Position numbers and translations under genes: made by a program. The notes beneath the pieces are model-generated. The model had not been told where the DNA came from. It saw only the letters and a program-made list of their open reading frames with translations, and searched no databases. Positions 21,553 to 32,603 of a DNA stretch of 64,000 bases are shown here, piece by piece. The DNA is from Phytophthora hibernalis (lineage: Eukaryota > Oomycota > Peronosporomycetes > Peronosporales > Peronosporaceae): positions 992,001 through 1,056,000 of the forward strand of contig JAAKBF010000224.1 of NCBI GenBank assembly GCA_012656075.1, read 5' to 3'. The first letter of the stretch is position 1, and every line of letters starts with the position of its first letter.

Positions 21553-22579
21553 GACATCAGCCAAACTACATTGTGGCGTGATGAATGATCTATGATTTTG
21601 AAGAGTGGTGGTCTCAAAGTTGAAGTTTTGACCGTTACACGGATCAGTGTTGCGGTTGTGTGTCACGAGTTGCTGCCAGTGACTCACATTCTGGCATTGG
21701 ATTCATACGATCTCTCTGGGCCTTCTGTAATGTGTAGGAACTTTAGTTTCCATCGCCAGCAAAGCAGCAGTGAAGGATGTCAGCAGCATCGAAATTCATC
21801 GAGCGCTCACGTGCGGACCGAGTGCCAGGTCTCACGGAAGTCAGCACTTTCTTCCGTGTCGCTCGGTTGCGCTGTGCCGCGATTGTTGAGCCTGCCTTTC
21901 GTGTCGAGCATTGCTGGTCGTCTGAAGTCCACGGCAGACAGCAGCGCCCTTTGCAATTGCCCCAAAGCTTCACGACCTTCAAACGAAGGCGGAATAAAGG
22001 TTGCAAAGCTCGGGATCCGCCATCGACATGGCCGGCAGTCACGCTAGTGCTGTTGCTCTGCAAGAGCCCGGCCAGCGCGGCAATGAATGGGTTCGAATCG
22101 AACTTCGATCGAGCCCATCGGTGGCGATCGCGCCTCGCTACGTCGGGCCAGTACCGGTATAGCCGGTGGCGATACATGTACGGACGATAGCGCGTCGAGC
22201 TGCGTTGCTCTCGGAGCTGTGCACTGCAGCGCTACAATGGCCGAAGAATGCAAGAGTTCCATGGGCTCTCTATCGCAATCCATTGCAGGTGGCGTTGAAG
22301 ATGTTCGTCCTCCAGCTGCATTGGGGCTCTCACTGCAGTGACCAGCACCTCCAGCTGCAGGTCTCGACCGGACGTTATTGACTCGGTGAGGCCGTCTGAT
22401 CTCGATCGTCGTAGAGACAGGCGGTCTGCTTCCAATCATTGGCCAAAATCTAGTATTCGACGATCCCATTGGTCGAAAAGGGCCAGGTTTCCTGCATATT
22501 TCCCACCTTTGATGTCGCCAGTCAAATTGCCGAGCCATTTTTCCTCACAACGGAAAAAGCGCTCGAGCTGATAACATCG
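21553..22579. other. Gene-poor intergenic region
   Basis: About 1.0 kb. Several overlapping frames of 70-160 codons exist on both strands but their composition is that of random GC-rich sequence and none has a domain. A TACCGGTA palindrome occurs at 22152. Confidence 0.4.
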
Positions 22580-23727
22580 ATGAGCGCGTATCTGCACGGC
22601 TTGGGCGGCTACTACCCGCAGCCACACTTCCACCAGCCAATGGCCGCCGGTCCGCTGGCCGCCTACGACTTTGATGACGACGACTTCTCCTCGGACTTTG
22701 ACGTCATGGAGCGAGACATCGACGCTGAGATGGAGGCGCGTCAGCAGCAACAGCAGCAGCGACAGCGGCAGTCTCCTGCTCGTCACCCTCCGCGTCCTGT
22801 ACCACGCACAGTGTCCCAGCGGATGCTGCAATCATTGCGTGCTCAGACTCGTGCCAATCACGCTGCGTCACTGCCGCCCAAGACCGTAGCAGCCTCGACG
22901 GCCGACTGGCGCTCCGTGGCCAGCACCGAGAGACTCACGGACGCCTATGGCACGCCGCTGTCGTCCCGCTCTGGATCCGGGTCTTCGTGCACTGACAGAC
23001 TGGAAGCCAGGATCTCCAAGGGCTTCATGACGAGACGAGACAGTGGTCTAGGACTTGCAGCGGTGAACGAAGGACATGACGCGTCACTGCTGTATTCTGG
23101 ACGCAGGACGTACCCTGCTGAGTCGCTGAGAAAGACGGAGCATGCGAGAATGTCGGACAACAGGACGAACGGAGCTACACCCCAAGAGACTAAGATGATG
23201 GGTATCCTAGAGAAGGAGCGAGCGACGAGAGTGTTCAGACCGCAGATGTCGTGCCCCCTGAGGTGACTCAGAGCACGAAGGACGGAGTGAGATTCCACTT
23301 TAGAAGAGGAACGTCTGTGGACGACGAGGTGTTGAATGGACGCATGGGGAGGTTGGCGTTGACAGATGGACAAGGTCTGGAGACTGCATTGGTGAGAGCT
23401 CAACCGCCTAAGCGGGTGACGGACGCTGAGTACACGACGTTGGCCTCCCAACTGGCGCAGATTGAAGCGTTGGTGGATGGGATTGAGAGCTGCATGAACA
23501 CGTCGTCTTTCTCGACACTTGCTGCACGTGTGCTGAACGAAATGCAATTGCTTACCAAGACGGCGCAACAACTCCGCACTAACGGAACTAGCTTGATTCT
23601 GGCTAATGTGGGCAAGCAGCAGAACGTCGATTTCACACAGGCTCTTCGACGCCTGGTGGCGAGAGCGGCTTCTGTCCAGAAGCATATTGGCCATCTTATG
23701 CATGATATCAAGAAGCTCGTGGTATAA
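22580..23727 (+). CDS. Hypothetical protein with polyQ tract and C-terminal helical domain
   Basis: The start ATG at 22580 gives MSAYLHGLGGYYPQPHFHQP, then an acidic patch (YDFDDDDFSSDFD), a CAG-encoded Gln/Arg tract (codons near 22745-22770) and a Ser/Arg-rich disordered region. After the break comes an all-helical C-terminal domain (TDAEYTTLASQLAQIEALVD ... RRLVARAASVQKHIGHLMHD). One C is missing in the CCCCC run near 23262. The repaired protein is about 383 residues. I do not recognise the domain; the helical end could be a protein-interaction bundle. It is probably nuclear or cytosolic since no targeting signal is seen. Confidence 0.7.
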
Positions 23728-24220
23728 GCTGAACGCTTTTTATCTATTGCGGGGCGATGATGATCGCCTTCGCTTCCTCCACAGACGCCGTCGTATGCTT
23801 CGGCGAGAACCCGTTGCTCAAGTGATTTCTCGGTAGCTGCTCAGGTCGGAACGGGTTTAATTCGCCGCATTCCTATTTAGTTTGCTTTTATCCTGACCAA
23901 GATTACCAAGACGGACGTTCAGCAAGGCTGTGATTGAAGCAGCCGCCAGACCGTCCGTAGACGCTAGTGGCTTTTAGTGTCGCCCGCGTTGCGTGTTTGT
24001 TGCGTCTCCCCAGGAGACTTATGAAGTACTTCAAGTATATGAGCAGTCACATTATTTTCCTATTCACCGTTGAAAGGCGTAAATTCATTTGTGCTGTGGC
24101 AGCTTGGCGAACGATGGGTTGCATTGTATGGGTTTCTTGGCAGTGTAAGTTCGGATTACCTTCAGACCTTGCCCCCAAAAAAGGAAGACATTAGGCAATT
24201 AGTCTTCGAGAGACAATCCA
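23728..24220. other. Convergent intergenic region
   Basis: About 490 bp between a plus-strand and a minus-strand stop. No gene or repeat recognised. Confidence 0.35.
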
Positions 24221-25113
24221 TCAACGACACTCACCTCGTAGCGCTTCGGCCTCTTTCTCGCACTTATAGATCCTAGTGAGTTCTTCCTCTTTCGTCCGAC
24301 GCTTATTCTCTAGCTCTAGGATCTGCATTCACTAAACGTTAGAAATTAAAAGCACACCACGGCGAACATGGCGCAAGAATACCTCGTCAATGATCTTTCT
24401 CCTCGCACTTGCTTCTGAAATCAATTCATCTGGATGGCGCAGCCTGGTTGCAAAACGAACAACGTTAGAATGATTAACGCAGCGCAATACATGTAGGTAG
24501 TGACAACGTACTGATATCTTTGAGCAACACGAGGCGCAGAACGTGCCCGTAAAGATCGATTTGCTATCTGATCAATAAACGAACGGTTAGCACAATATTC
24601 CACTGCAGCAATTGTACAGCTTCAACTCACATCGGAGCCCTGCGGTGAAGTTTTCAATGGGGCCAAAGAAATCAGCGAACGGTTTAAATTATCGCTCGCA
24701 TGCATTGTGATGTCGTTGCCATGCCGATGCTTCTGCCTGGTGCCTTGTCCAAGATGTCCTCCATCCGTTGACGCTGCCCTAGGCTCCGTCAGAAGATCTT
24801 GGAGATCAGCTAGTTCCACACCCAAAATCGCTAGATCGACCTGGGTGGCGCTGCTACCCAGGTCAGACGAACCATCAACATGTCCAGCCTCAAGTATCGA
24901 CTCGGAATCGAACGGGATGACTCGTTCAACTGGAGCAAGAGGCACAACCTTCGGGGGAATCTTCTTCTCACGCTTCTGATCTAGCTCGTGACCCGCATCC
25001 GAAAGATCGAACAGTGGCTTTGCCCTTAGGATTGCGCTTCCAGGCGAGAAGATTGGCTTCACCATTCGTGCAGTTCCAGGAACTGACATCAAACTTGCCA
25101 GATCATACTGCAT
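24221..25113 (-). CDS. Hypothetical coiled-coil protein, multi-exon
   Basis: Start ATG at 25113 (MQYDLASLMSVPGTARMV). A long first exon runs to about 24632 (ending TSPQGSD). Further exons follow after GT..AG introns: one near 24513-24567 (IDLYGHVLRLVLLKD), one near 24379-24438 (LRHPDELISEASARRKIIDE), and a last near 24221-24325 (ILELENKRRTKEEELTRIYK and EKEAEALRG). The end is a charged coiled coil. One exon junction (near 24513) is one base out of phase, so a single missing base is likely there. The gene begins about 95 bp after the stop of the HEI10-like gene on the same strand. No family recognised. The stop placement is tentative. Confidence 0.5.
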
Positions 25114-25208
25114 TGAAAATAGACCGGTGCCACCTTTCTGACCGTAAACCAACGACAAACTAGAGCTACTGCTGCAACTGAATGAGGCTCATATTTCCCA
25201 GATCCCTT

Positions 25209-27296
25209 TCACATACGGAAAGTTGGTCTGCATTGGAGAATGTTAGTGCATCAATTGTCAAGTGCGCCAGTACAAAGGGATACCTTTTGGAGATAAGTCC
25301 AACCCGCTGAGCGACCTCTACCGGGGTTTTCGGTCGCACGATTCGAGTTCTTGACCCTCCCAATGGTTGAACGGAAGATCGTGAAGACCCACCTACACAC
25401 ATGAACCTGTTAAAACCTTATCGGGTAGAACCCCCAGCAGCACCGACACGAACCGATTTGAGGCCTCGCAAACCGCTCAAACATGCCCACGTTTGGTCTT
25501 TGAATTGTTCGTGGCGTCTCGTGTATCTCCATGTTCGCCATCGGGTTGCGCATCGACGAGCTAGATGGGTCAGCTGCGAACGACCGAGAAGGCATGGGAC
25601 GCATCGTGGGGCGGCTAAAATGGTTGCCTTGCGCTACGAGAGCACCGCCGTCATGCTGAGGCATTCCCATGGTAGAGCGTGTCGGTGACGGAAATTGCCG
25701 AGTATTGGGTTGAGCTTTAAGAGTCTTGCACTTTGAATCTAGCGTTAATGACACCGGCCTTATTAAAACTAATCAATGCGAAAGCTTACCATTTTCTCCC
25801 AGTTGCGGCATTTTCGTGCCTTCTCTTTGTATGCCTGTGTCGATAATACAAGCACGTTAGAATAAACTTGCATGCCGAATCCGATAGAAAACGAGCTCCG
25901 ACCTCGCGCAATTCATCATTTGAGGTCGTCAACGCTTGCATCTTCGACTTTGTTTCTCTCAGCTCAGCTTCTAGTTGATCCGTGTAATTCTTCAGCTGAA
26001 TGTACTTTTCTCCATGCTGAATTTGAAAGGCCTTCTGCTCCTCCGCTGCGAGAACATTGCCAAATGAGCACCCTCACGCCTTGATTGGGGTGAAAAGTAT
26101 CAGAGTTGCGAACTAACCTTGTTGACGTCTGATTTCTTCCTTTTAGTCAAATACCAAAGAATATTAGATTTCACAGCGTTATACGTTGAAGTATGAGCTA
26201 AAAGCACCCTCAAAGACACACCTGTCTGCTCAAAATTCAGTTAGTATAAACACAAATGAAATTTGGAAACCTGTCCTCACATACCTGTACGAGTCTTGGG
26301 CTAATTGAAACTGCAATGGACGTGTCATCAATCAATACAGACCAAGCTCGTATGGACAATCTGCGTACCAAAATGAAATCTATGATGCAAAGAAACAATA
26401 AACTGGTGAATTCACCGATGTAGTTGTGCGCCGCAACATAAACTTCAGTACCTAGCGCTTGCTGGAAGTGCTCTATCCAAATGATACGCCAGAGTAAATC
26501 ATCCCGACCCGGTTCTCATGAGCATCGATATCCTACCAAAGCATGACGACGGATCGGCCATCATCTCCTCCCATATCGCCTACTCGACCCCCAACAGAAT
26601 GAGAACCGCAAAACCACCCGACAATCTCGAGAAACAACACCTCCGTCCTCTGCTCAAGCCGTCAGTACCAACTCCACAACTTTAAAACTCACACAGACAC
26701 ACCTTGGAATCCGCGACACCATGTATCGTCCTGCAATTCCGTCAGCTACCACGCAAGCAAATATATAAAACTCCTCACGTTTCAGAGATCCCATTCCGTC
26801 TAGGAAGGCAACAGCATGGTTAGCAACACCAAACTCCTCCTACACGATTCCAAAACCCACCCTTGGCTCAGATCTGAGCATCAATACACAGCACAACCTC
26901 CTGTCATTATTTCCAGCAATATGATAATAAACCCGAGCAGGACCTACCAACGTTGCAGACGGGGCACTGAAGTCTCCCTGGCCAAAGTGCTTGTACGCGC
27001 ATTTCTCCTGCAGTACGAGACGCCAATCAGCACAGGAAGTTTACAAGATCCAAAAGACGTTGACGCACACAGAACAAGTGACCGCAGCTCGTGCGGTAAC
27101 ACGTCTCGGCGGACTGCGCGTCGGGCAGGATGGGCTCCCAGCACGCGTTGCACCGCAGCTGTGGCCGGATGTGCGACGCCGAGATCGAGGCCGCGCTCCC
27201 GTCGCCGTCCAGTTCGCCCATCGTCTCCGTAGCGTTCCGCTGGCCGCGTGGGTTGCGCACGCTCGACGTCTCGCTCATACGACCGTCGTCGTCCAT
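25209..27296 (-). CDS. HEI10: HEI10/CCNB1IP1-like RING coiled-coil protein
   Basis: HEI10 is a RING-type SUMO/ubiquitin ligase that marks crossover sites on meiotic chromosomes. Exon 1 (from ATG 27296) ends with LRCNACWEPI followed by TSCGHLFC, close to the plant HEI10 start (CNACW ... TTCGHLLC). The next exon (about 26946-27007) continues KCAYKHFGQGDF and the final RING cysteines CPVCN after restoring one base. Small exons then encode coiled coil: QLKNYTDQLEAELRETKS (near 25970), and AYKEKARKCRNWEKM (near 25800), equivalent to the KSRQKRKLDEMYD region of plant HEI10. A Ser/Pro/Met-rich tail (25410-25750) and a last short exon finish at 25209 (LISKRPTFRM). Exons between 26100 and 26850 are short and I cannot place them all. 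The RING and coil support the family; the internal model is incomplete. Confidence 0.7.
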
Positions 27297-27438
27297 GGCG
27301 TCTTGAAGAATGCGGAACAAATTGAAGTGCGGAAACGAGGAGTGATGGTCACCCACTTCAACTTGGCTTGTCAATTCAAAAATGAATCGCAGACGCTTTG
27401 AAAATGACAAAACGCGCATAAATTGACCAGCATTCTGC
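27297..27438. promoter_or_regulatory. Bidirectional promoter, HEI10-like / coiled-coil gene
   Basis: Only 142 bp separate the two divergent ATGs (27296 minus, 27439 plus). On the minus strand TCACTCC and CACTTCAATTTG words lie before the HEI10-like start and resemble the oomycete initiator plus flanking element. Confidence 0.5.
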
Positions 27439-29606
27439 ATGGCGGACGCGGACTTGGCGTCTTCCGCGGCGGAGCAGGATACCAGCGGGTGGCATGAGGT
27501 GGAGCAGACGTTGACAGCTCTGGAATTACCCCTGTGCCACCCACGTCAGATCCGCAGCGACTACTGGGCTATGTGCTGAACATCCTGCCGCGCTACACAG
27601 AGATGGAGATGCTGGCGACGCATCTCCGTCTGCACGCGTCGACGCTGGAGCAGGACATGGAGCAGGTCAAGAGCCACGTGCGGCTACTGACTCGTGAGGC
27701 GGCGGGTGAACGAGAGAAGAAGCAGTTTTTGGAGCGCTACGCAGCCCAAGTGGTCAAGGAACGCAACGATCTGCTGCATTCCAGGGGCTCCTTGAAGAAG
27801 AAGGCGACGACAGGCTCCCATTTCGTGTGGCACAACTGCTGCAAGAAGAACACGAACCATGCAATGGACTTGGCGCCGTCCATTTTGGCCTTTCGAGGCG
27901 AGAAACTGCAGGACGCGACCAAGCAGATGGAGACCTTGCAGGATGAAGCGCGCAACCAGGACCTACTGCGGAAAGAGCTGGACGTTATGCTGAAAAAGAC
28001 GCAACGTGAACATGACAGCAAGGTGGCGGCAGATCGGAAACATATTCAGCAGTTGGAGAAGCAGATCTTGCAACGTGCAGCGCTGCACTCGAGTCTGGAG
28101 AGGAAGCTGTACGAAGTGGAATCGGTGCTTGCGAGGCACGACAAAACCAAGGATGAGGAACTGAGTATTGTCAGCAACCGCATCAGAGAGGCACATGCAC
28201 AGATCATGACTTTGGAGAAGGAGAATGCAAGTTTGCACGAACAGGTGGATGGTTTGAGCTCTGACCGGGATCGTTTGACTGAATTGCTAGAGGAGACGAC
28301 GGAGTCGAAGGATGTCTTCGCCGAACAGGTCGATGAGTTGTCCGAGAAGTGCCAGTCTTTGGAGTCTGAAGCGGACGCGCTACGGTCAGAAATCGCTATG
28401 TTGCAGACAAAGGATATCAACGACATTCGTGCTCAGTACACGGCGAGGATGGACCGTCTACAAAAGGACAGCGCTGCTATTGAGCAAAAGTTGCGTCAAG
28501 AGGTTGACCGTCTGAAGCAGGAGCTTAAAAAGCGTGACCAGCCACTAGCTCAGTCTTCCAGTGTGCGTCTGTCAACTGCAAGGGAAAGCTCTGGACGTCA
28601 TCTTTCAGCCCGATCTAGTGGCTTAGCTAGTAGCTTTGTGCCTGTCGACGACGCAAGGTGGAGTGACGGTATGTTCGATGCTGATCGTCAGTTTGAGAGT
28701 GATGCAGTGGGTTCCTCTCTGTCGAGAAGCGAATTGTCCACATCAAATGGATCGCTCTATTCGTCTTCTTCGGCAGGACAAAGCCACTTCAATCTCTCGA
28801 AAGAGTTTGGGGCCGACAGCAACAGAAGTGCAACTAGAAGCTATGAAGGGCATCTATCTCGACGCCACAGCTACACACCTTCAAATATTGAAGGTGATAC
28901 TAAGGAGCTTGATGCAGTTTCTAGGGCTCTCAGTACATCGTCCAGAGAAATCGACGCTGGATTCCCAGAAAATGGCCCAAATACCACTGCTGATAATGCT
29001 GAAGCCGAGCCCTTCGACTGGGAGACTTTTATTGACAGCGCGTCCGATATTTCTACGCTGCAAGATGAACACACTAAACGTTCTCCATCGGCTGCTCCAA
29101 GGTCTTTGGACCTTAGTACGAGTACCATACGCCACGCAGACAGCATGGCCAGAGTATCCGATCCAGGATTTGCCGAGTCCGGTCGGGTCAGTGTAAACAG
29201 TATTGAAGAAGAGCAGTACGACGAAGAGACTAGCTTTCGTTCCCATCATTGGGCAGAGGAGAGATCACATTCTAAAAGTCGCAGCTTCGCTGAGCTTGAG
29301 CTAGCCGAGTACGAGGAAGAGAAGGAGTCCAATAACGACGACACACTGGACTATAATGAGCGGGAGCAAGATGATTGTCACGCTGCAGTGGATGACACTA
29401 CCGGTACCTCCGAAGAAGCTGATCAGGTTGAACATGATGAAAAACTCACAACAGGAAGGGATCGAGATATATTCGAAATGCTTAATGGAATCGCGCAGAT
29501 GCGGAAAGAGGAAGAGCAAAAGGCTTTACAGGCAGAACATGCGCTGTCGGAGTACCAGCAACTGCAACAGGGGATGCCAACTTTGCAGATCTCGCCAGAT
29601 ACTTGA
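27439..29606 (+). CDS. Long coiled-coil protein, ~720 residues
   Basis: The ATG at 27439 opens MADADLASSAAEQDTSGWHE; a single base lost near 27523-27530 joins it to the long frame ending at 29606. Heptad-rich coiled coil runs from about residue 60 to 370 (e.g. KHIQQLEKQILQRAALHSSL and EQVDELSEKCQSLESEADAL). A Ser-rich disordered part follows, then an acidic stretch (EYEEEKESNNDDTLDYNE) and a final short helix. A Lys/Cys-rich insert (KKKATTGSHFVWHNCCKKN) interrupts the first coil and could be a retained intron-like segment, although the frame is open through it. The architecture suits a centrosomal, basal-body or tethering protein; this is inference only. Confidence 0.7.
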
Positions 29607-29672
29607 TGACTTTTTGACTTTTTGTCTCTAGATGACATACCGGTATGCGCGCTTGGCTTGTTACTGCTCAGA

Positions 29673-30524
29673 CTAGATGAGCGACGTCGATCCGATCGTA
29701 TCCTTGACTTTGTGATCAGCCGGCTGCGGACGGGCCTCATAAACGCACTCCACTATGCCGTGGCGCCACTGTTCAAAGTGGAAGTCAAGAAGCAAGCTGT
29801 CAGTTTTGGTTACTCTGGCATTCCAGTGCTTCACAAGCTTCGCACCTTTTTGCTTTCGCCCTTGAGGCCAATATAATAGATCTTGGTTTCGTCTCCTCCG
29901 TAGCTGTCCTCAATGAAAAGGGTCAAGCTGCTAACACCCTGGAACTTGCGCACCCTGCAACCAAAATCAGTCAGACATATCCATTCCTCCTCTAGCATCC
30001 ACACGGTTGTCAATTACTGAAGCGGGTAGTCGATATTGGCCGTGTCGTCTTCAACGAGATCCAATTTCTGCTGCGCTGGCAATTCGTTGGCGTTGGAAAA
30101 GTCGATATCATCTCGGTTCGTGAACCTAAACCACAGACACACATGTAAATCTCTTTCCTCAGCCTCCAAAGCTCTTCACAGTTCCGTACATTTTCACTGC
30201 TTTGGGGTGCGTTCCGTCGCCAGCACTACCTGAGATGCAGATGGACTTGATGCTCACTGCCTCTGTGAAGGGGATGAACAGGATCATCTCCGGGTCGTCG
30301 TCGTTGCTGGCCAGGAAGCGCGAGTGGTCCTGTCGTTCGTGGAAAGGCTTGAACGGGTTGGCCGCGTCCTGCGGGTCCAGCGCGTTGAGCACACGCAGTT
30401 TGCTCGTGTCGATGAACGGGTAGAGCGAGTCTCCATTGGCGTCCTCCACCTCGTGGTCGTGGTCGTGGTTGTGGTCGTGGTCGTGTCCGCCGACCGCCGA
30501 GTGCTCGTCGTGGCAATGCTGCAT
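29673..30524 (-). CDS. PITHD1: PITHD1, PITH-domain protein
   Basis: The PITH domain was named from proteasome-interacting thioredoxin. Start ATG at 30524 (MQHCHDEHSAVGGH), followed by a His/Asp repeat (HDHDHNHDHDHE) that resembles the His-rich start of animal PITHD1. Four exons: the first ends in ...KAVKM (donor GTACGG near 30192); the second encodes FTNRDDIDFSNANELP; the third encodes FQGVSSLTLFIEDSYGGDE and KIYYIGLKGESKK; the fourth encodes WRHGIVECVYEARPQPADHK and ends at 29673. The GDETKIYYIGLKGE and YEARPQPADHKV blocks match the family closely. All introns are GT..AG, about 55-75 bp, and no repair is required. The promoter is shared head to head with the RCC1-repeat gene. Confidence 0.93.
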
Positions 30525-30569
30525 CTTGGCTACTTCGTCTCCGAAAAGATTGTTGGCGATTGGTGGAAA
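30525..30569. promoter_or_regulatory. Minimal 45-bp divergent interval, PITHD1 / RCC1-repeat gene
   Basis: The two start codons point away from each other with only 45 bp between them. Either the transcription start sites lie inside the opposite coding region, giving overlapping 5' ends, or the leaders are extremely short. Confidence 0.6.
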
Positions 30570-31743
30570 ATGGAGTGTCGGTGCGTTCCGGTGCGGTCGG
30601 GGCTGTTTAACGAGTGCGCTGCTCCAGAGGGCCAAAGGTTTGTGAGTGTGGACGGAGGAGACACTTTCACCGTTGGGATAGTGGCTGCCAGTCGGGAGGT
30701 GATCGGATGGGGAAGCGCATTCTATGGCGAGTTGTCTGCGGTGGAGAATGGCCCCTGACGCTGAAGGAGCCATGCAGAGCAGTGAGTTGCGGCTCGAATC
30801 ACGTGTTGGCTCTCACGGAGTCAGGGCGAGTGGTAGCATGGGGCTGGAACAAGTTTGGCCAAGTGGCAGTGGCAGTAACAGAGCACATTGTGAGTGTTCC
30901 GGCGGTCGTGCAGTTCCCTTCTGAGCCGCAGAGCTCGTCTCCTGTGCAGATCGTCGAAGTGGCAGGTGGCGCAATGCACTCGCTGGCAATTGATACACTT
31001 GGCCGAGTGTGGGCGTGGGGTCCAACGAGTACGGCCAATTGGGGATTAGCTCGGAAGTGGAGCAGCTTCACACCCCAACGCTAGTGGAGCTGCCGTCGGA
31101 TGTCCGTGTCCAGCATATCGCTGCGGGCTGGGCACATAGTGCAATGGTCTCGACTACGGGCGAGGTGTTCACCTTTGGCTGGGGGTTGTACAATCAGCTT
31201 GGACATGGCTCAACGCAGGACGAACGGCAGCCGATGGTGGTCGACGCGTTCCAAGGACTCGACAGTCAGATTGTGCAGGTCGAATGCGGCAATTGGCACA
31301 CAGCAGGTAAAGACCTCCATCGAGTTGCTATCTGCTTCCTCTCTAACCAAACTCATGTACAGCGCTGACGGCGTCCGGCGATCTCTATACGTGGGGCTGG
31401 GGAAAAGATGACCAATTGGTGCGTTCTTGACGCTGTCATACACATGTGCACTGACCTTCGTGCTTTTCAGGGTCCCGAAGCCTCCGTAGCAACACAAGTG
31501 CTTCCACGCGTCGTGGCCGTATCGACAGATTCAGCAGTGAGTGATGATGGCCAGGATGTGCTTTCCTTGGCGTGTGGACACCGCTTCACCCTCGCGCTGT
31601 GTCGAGACGGAAGTGTCCAGTACTGGGGTCCGAGATCCGATAAATCAGCCTTGCAGCCAGGGTGGCTACGTCACTCCGGACGCGTCCGCAAGCTCGCGGC
31701 TGGCAGCTCGCATGCCATCCTACTGCTGGAGCCTGAAGAATAA
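30570..31743 (+). CDS. RCC1-repeat (beta-propeller) protein
   Basis: Start ATG at 30570 (MECRCVPVRSGLF). RCC1 repeats are obvious: VIGWGSAFYGEL, VVAWGWNKFGQV, VWAWGSNEYGQLG, VFTFGWGLYNQLGHG, LYTWGWGKDDQLG and SVQYWGP, each preceded by a CGxxHxxAL-type strand (CGSNHVLALTESG, CGHRFTLALCRDG). This is a seven-bladed propeller, resembling RCCD1-like proteins and not the catalytic Ran exchange factor. Introns of GT..AG type lie near 31304-31362 and 31420-31470. Two single-base losses: C in the CCC near 30756, and G in the GGGG near 31017-31020. Both repairs restore blade sequence. About 370 residues. Confidence 0.88.
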
Positions 31744-31913
31744 AAGAACTAGAAGAAGGAACAGACAAAGCGCAACTACGGCATGTTGGTTAAAGCAACG
31801 GACGTCGAAGAGCGACGAGCGGCTGAGGAGGTTCTACACGGCTACCTCAGCTACCGGTAACTGTAAAAAGGGTGTCGGGGCTTTAGAGAGGAGAACGCAC
31901 CCCTGAGACGAAT

Positions 31914-32291
31914 TTACATGACGGTGCAGCCGCAGAGTCCGCAGGCGCCGGCCGACTCCTCCGTCTTCTTGTCCTTCTTCTTGTCGCTCTTCTTCTCCTC
32001 CTTGGCCACCTTGCGCTCCTCCTTGATCTTCTTCACCTTGGCCACGCTGTCGTTCTTGTAGCCCTCCACGGTGCTCGTGACCTTGGCCGCCAGGTCCTTC
32101 GTGTCCTCCACCACGTGTCGCGTCTTGTCCTTGATCTTCTCGGTCGTGCCGGCGTTCGGCTTGGGAGCGGCGTTCCAGATCACGTGCTCCTCCTTCTTGG
32201 CGGGCGCCGCGTGCGTGGCGGGCTTGGGTGCGTGGGCGTGCGGGGGCTCCTGGCCAGGCACGGGGGCGGCGTTCCACGGCGAGTCGGACAT
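31914..32291 (-). CDS. Small CaaX-box protein with W-motif
   Basis: 125 residues from the ATG at 32291 (MSDSPWNAAPVPGQEPP), intact. It has two copies of the W-motif seen in the large neighbour (SPWNAAPV, VIWNAAPKP), a Lys/Glu-rich helical middle (KVTSTVEGYKNDSVAKVKKI) and a poly-Lys/Glu tail. It ends in CGLCGCTVM. CTVM fits a CaaX box with Met at the end, which favours farnesylation; the upstream Cys residues could be palmitoylated, as in Ras-type tails. The start is fixed by the alignment of SPWNxAP with the large protein. Likely a small peripheral membrane protein. No family recognised. Confidence 0.8.
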   Translation of the reverse strand: MSDSPWNAAPVPGQEPPHAHAPKPATHAAPAKKEEHVIWNAAPKPNAGTTEKIKDKTRHVVEDTKDLAAKVTSTVEGYKNDSVAKVKKIKEERKVAKEEKKSDKKKDKKTEESAGACGLCGCTVM

Positions 32292-32603
32292 ATTTACAGG
32301 AGAAGAAACTGAAGCTGCTGAGTCCGAGGCGAATCCGCAAGTGAGCAGTGAACCAAAGATCTTTGGAAGCTGATTCGCAAATCTGACGTGGCATACACAA
32401 GTCAAGTCAGAATCCAGCCAATCACAGACGCGCTCAAGTATCCAGCACGTTGAAGCCAGCGCGAATCCATTTTTGGATTGACGCTACGTCACTCAAATGT
32501 TAGGCAAAACGAACGTATCTCTTTAGACTTGTCGACACTTGGCATGAGGAGCCCAAGACATAAGCGCCGCACTTGCAACACGCTACTAAAGTAATGAGGC
32601 AAA

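Noticed and set aside
21777..22190. 137-codon plus-strand open frame
   Set aside because: Composition is random GC-rich sequence, no domain or paralogue, and equally long frames overlap it on the other strand.
22740..22775. CAG-rich tract considered as a stand-alone microsatellite
   Set aside because: It is in frame and encodes the Gln/Arg tract of the gene at 22580-23727.
30436..30490. GTGGTC-type repeat considered as a minisatellite
   Set aside because: On the minus strand it encodes the His/Asp repeat at the PITHD1 N terminus, a feature expected for that protein.
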